This document shows, piece by piece, positions 63,169 to 64,000 of a stretch of 64,000 bases of DNA. Each line of letters begins with the position of its first letter. The first letter of the stretch is position 1. Both the position numbers and the translations under genes were made by a program. Under the pieces are notes generated by a model. That model ran no database searches, was not told the DNA's origin, and worked only from the letters and a program-made list of their open reading frames with translations. The stretch is from assembly GCA_015039365.1 (NCBI GenBank), contig WION01000049.1:62001-126000 (forward strand), read 5' to 3'. Source of the DNA: Amanita rubescens. Lineage: Eukaryota; Basidiomycota; Agaricomycetes; Agaricales; Amanitaceae.

Positions 63169-64000
63169 GGTTTGTGCTAAGATGGTAAATCCAGCTTTGT
63201 GCTGCGGCCAGGCAACAGAAAGTGAGGGCGGGGGCAGAGATGAAGTGGGAGAAAGGAAAGTTGCTGCGGTGACCCCGAATGAGGTTATTTCTTGTCGACG
63301 CTGACACCCGTGGGAGCACGTCACCAAGCCACATCAACTATACCTCTCTAACCGGACTCAACACTCCAGATTCTCCATTTTTTTTGCCTAATGTGCCAGC
63401 CAGATTCCCTTCTCTTGTGGCATACAGGAGCTTGCCAAGCTCTGAGAGCTCGTCCTTAAAGAGCACGCCAGCAATGCTGCCTCCCAATTCCTCGTCCAAA
63501 TGGATTCCAGTCGACACGGAGAGCCAAAGCCAAAGTGCCAAAGTCTGGTTTACAAGGAAGAACTCGCGATGGTAAGTGGATATATGCGGGCCATGGTGCA
63601 ACTGTTTGAACTATCTCTGCAGACAAGAGGATTATATCACATCCTGTTCAGTGCGTACGCATATATGCAGCATATATCCACTACTTACGACTTGTAGTGA
63701 CCATCAGTATCATGGCCGTGCGTAAGTGTCTTGCTTTGCATTGCCCAAGTTCATACGAAATAGAACCCTATTGCCAGCTTTTGCTATATCAAGTCCCATT
63801 ATAACTTGTCTTATTGCTGGTGGCCCAGTTACCATGATATGGGGGTGAGTTTTTGTTTTTTGTTTTATTTTGAATGTGCTCGAACGGACAAAGGTGGATA
63901 TTTGTCTCTGCTGCGGCTTTGCCCTTGGCGTTCTCCTTGGCAGAGATATGCGCCAAGTACCCGACGGCAGCAGGCGCATATTATTGGACCTTTAGACTGG
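63169..64000. other. upstream region of copy C with a coding-like fragment
   Basis: On the minus strand 63338-63530 reads GIHLDEELGGSIAGVLFKDE, then LSELGKLLYATREGN, which looks like a real protein segment. Another stretch at about 63880-63975 (AAVGYLAHISAKENAKGKAA) may be an earlier exon of the same gene, cut by the window edge. No family was recognised. Confidence 0.35.

Overview
The window looks like nuclear DNA of a mushroom-forming basidiomycete (Agaricomycetes). Genes are dense with short introns (mostly 45-60 bp, GT-AG with a CTAAC- or CTGAC-like branch site), some exons are only 8-16 nt long, and several proteins belong to families typical of mushrooms (short-intron F-box proteins, GH79 enzymes, small secreted proteins). 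I built the gene models by joining frames across splice sites and checking that the phase is kept. No database search was run, so family names rest on recognised motifs.

Layout: 0.5-14.4 kb is accessory. It holds a type-I membrane protein with a decayed copy beside it, a GT61-type glycosyltransferase, three small secreted protein genes (one cystatin-like) and a broken Helitron remnant. 15.7-19.6 kb has a broken F-box gene followed by an intact one. 20.4-26.1 kb has three minus-strand genes in tandem: a small membrane protein, a Cdc20/Cdh1-family APC/C activator and a large basic serine-rich protein of unknown function. 26-30 kb is gene-poor with coding-like scraps. 29.8-42.9 kb is the housekeeping block: a Zn2Cys6 transcription-factor start, ALKBH6-type dioxygenase, CHO2 phosphatidylethanolamine N-methyltransferase (17 exons, one apparent frameshift), ornithine aminotransferase and DCN1. 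A non-autonomous Mutator-like element with about 95-bp inverted repeats and a 9-bp target duplication lies upstream of the aminotransferase gene. 45-50.5 kb has two unknown proteins. 51-63.2 kb is an array of three GH79 genes plus a small secreted protein gene.

The most interesting locus is the array at 55.8-63.2 kb. A unit made of the small secreted protein gene plus a GH79 gene was duplicated. A deletion then appears to have joined the promoter and signal peptide of the second small-protein copy to the body of the middle GH79 gene (57376-59669). This gives a chimeric but intact reading frame. The two flanking GH79 genes keep their own N-termini.

Functionally the housekeeping genes are independent (lipid methylation, arginine/ornithine metabolism, neddylation, cell-cycle proteolysis). 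The accessory ends are enriched in secreted and surface proteins and in duplication scars.
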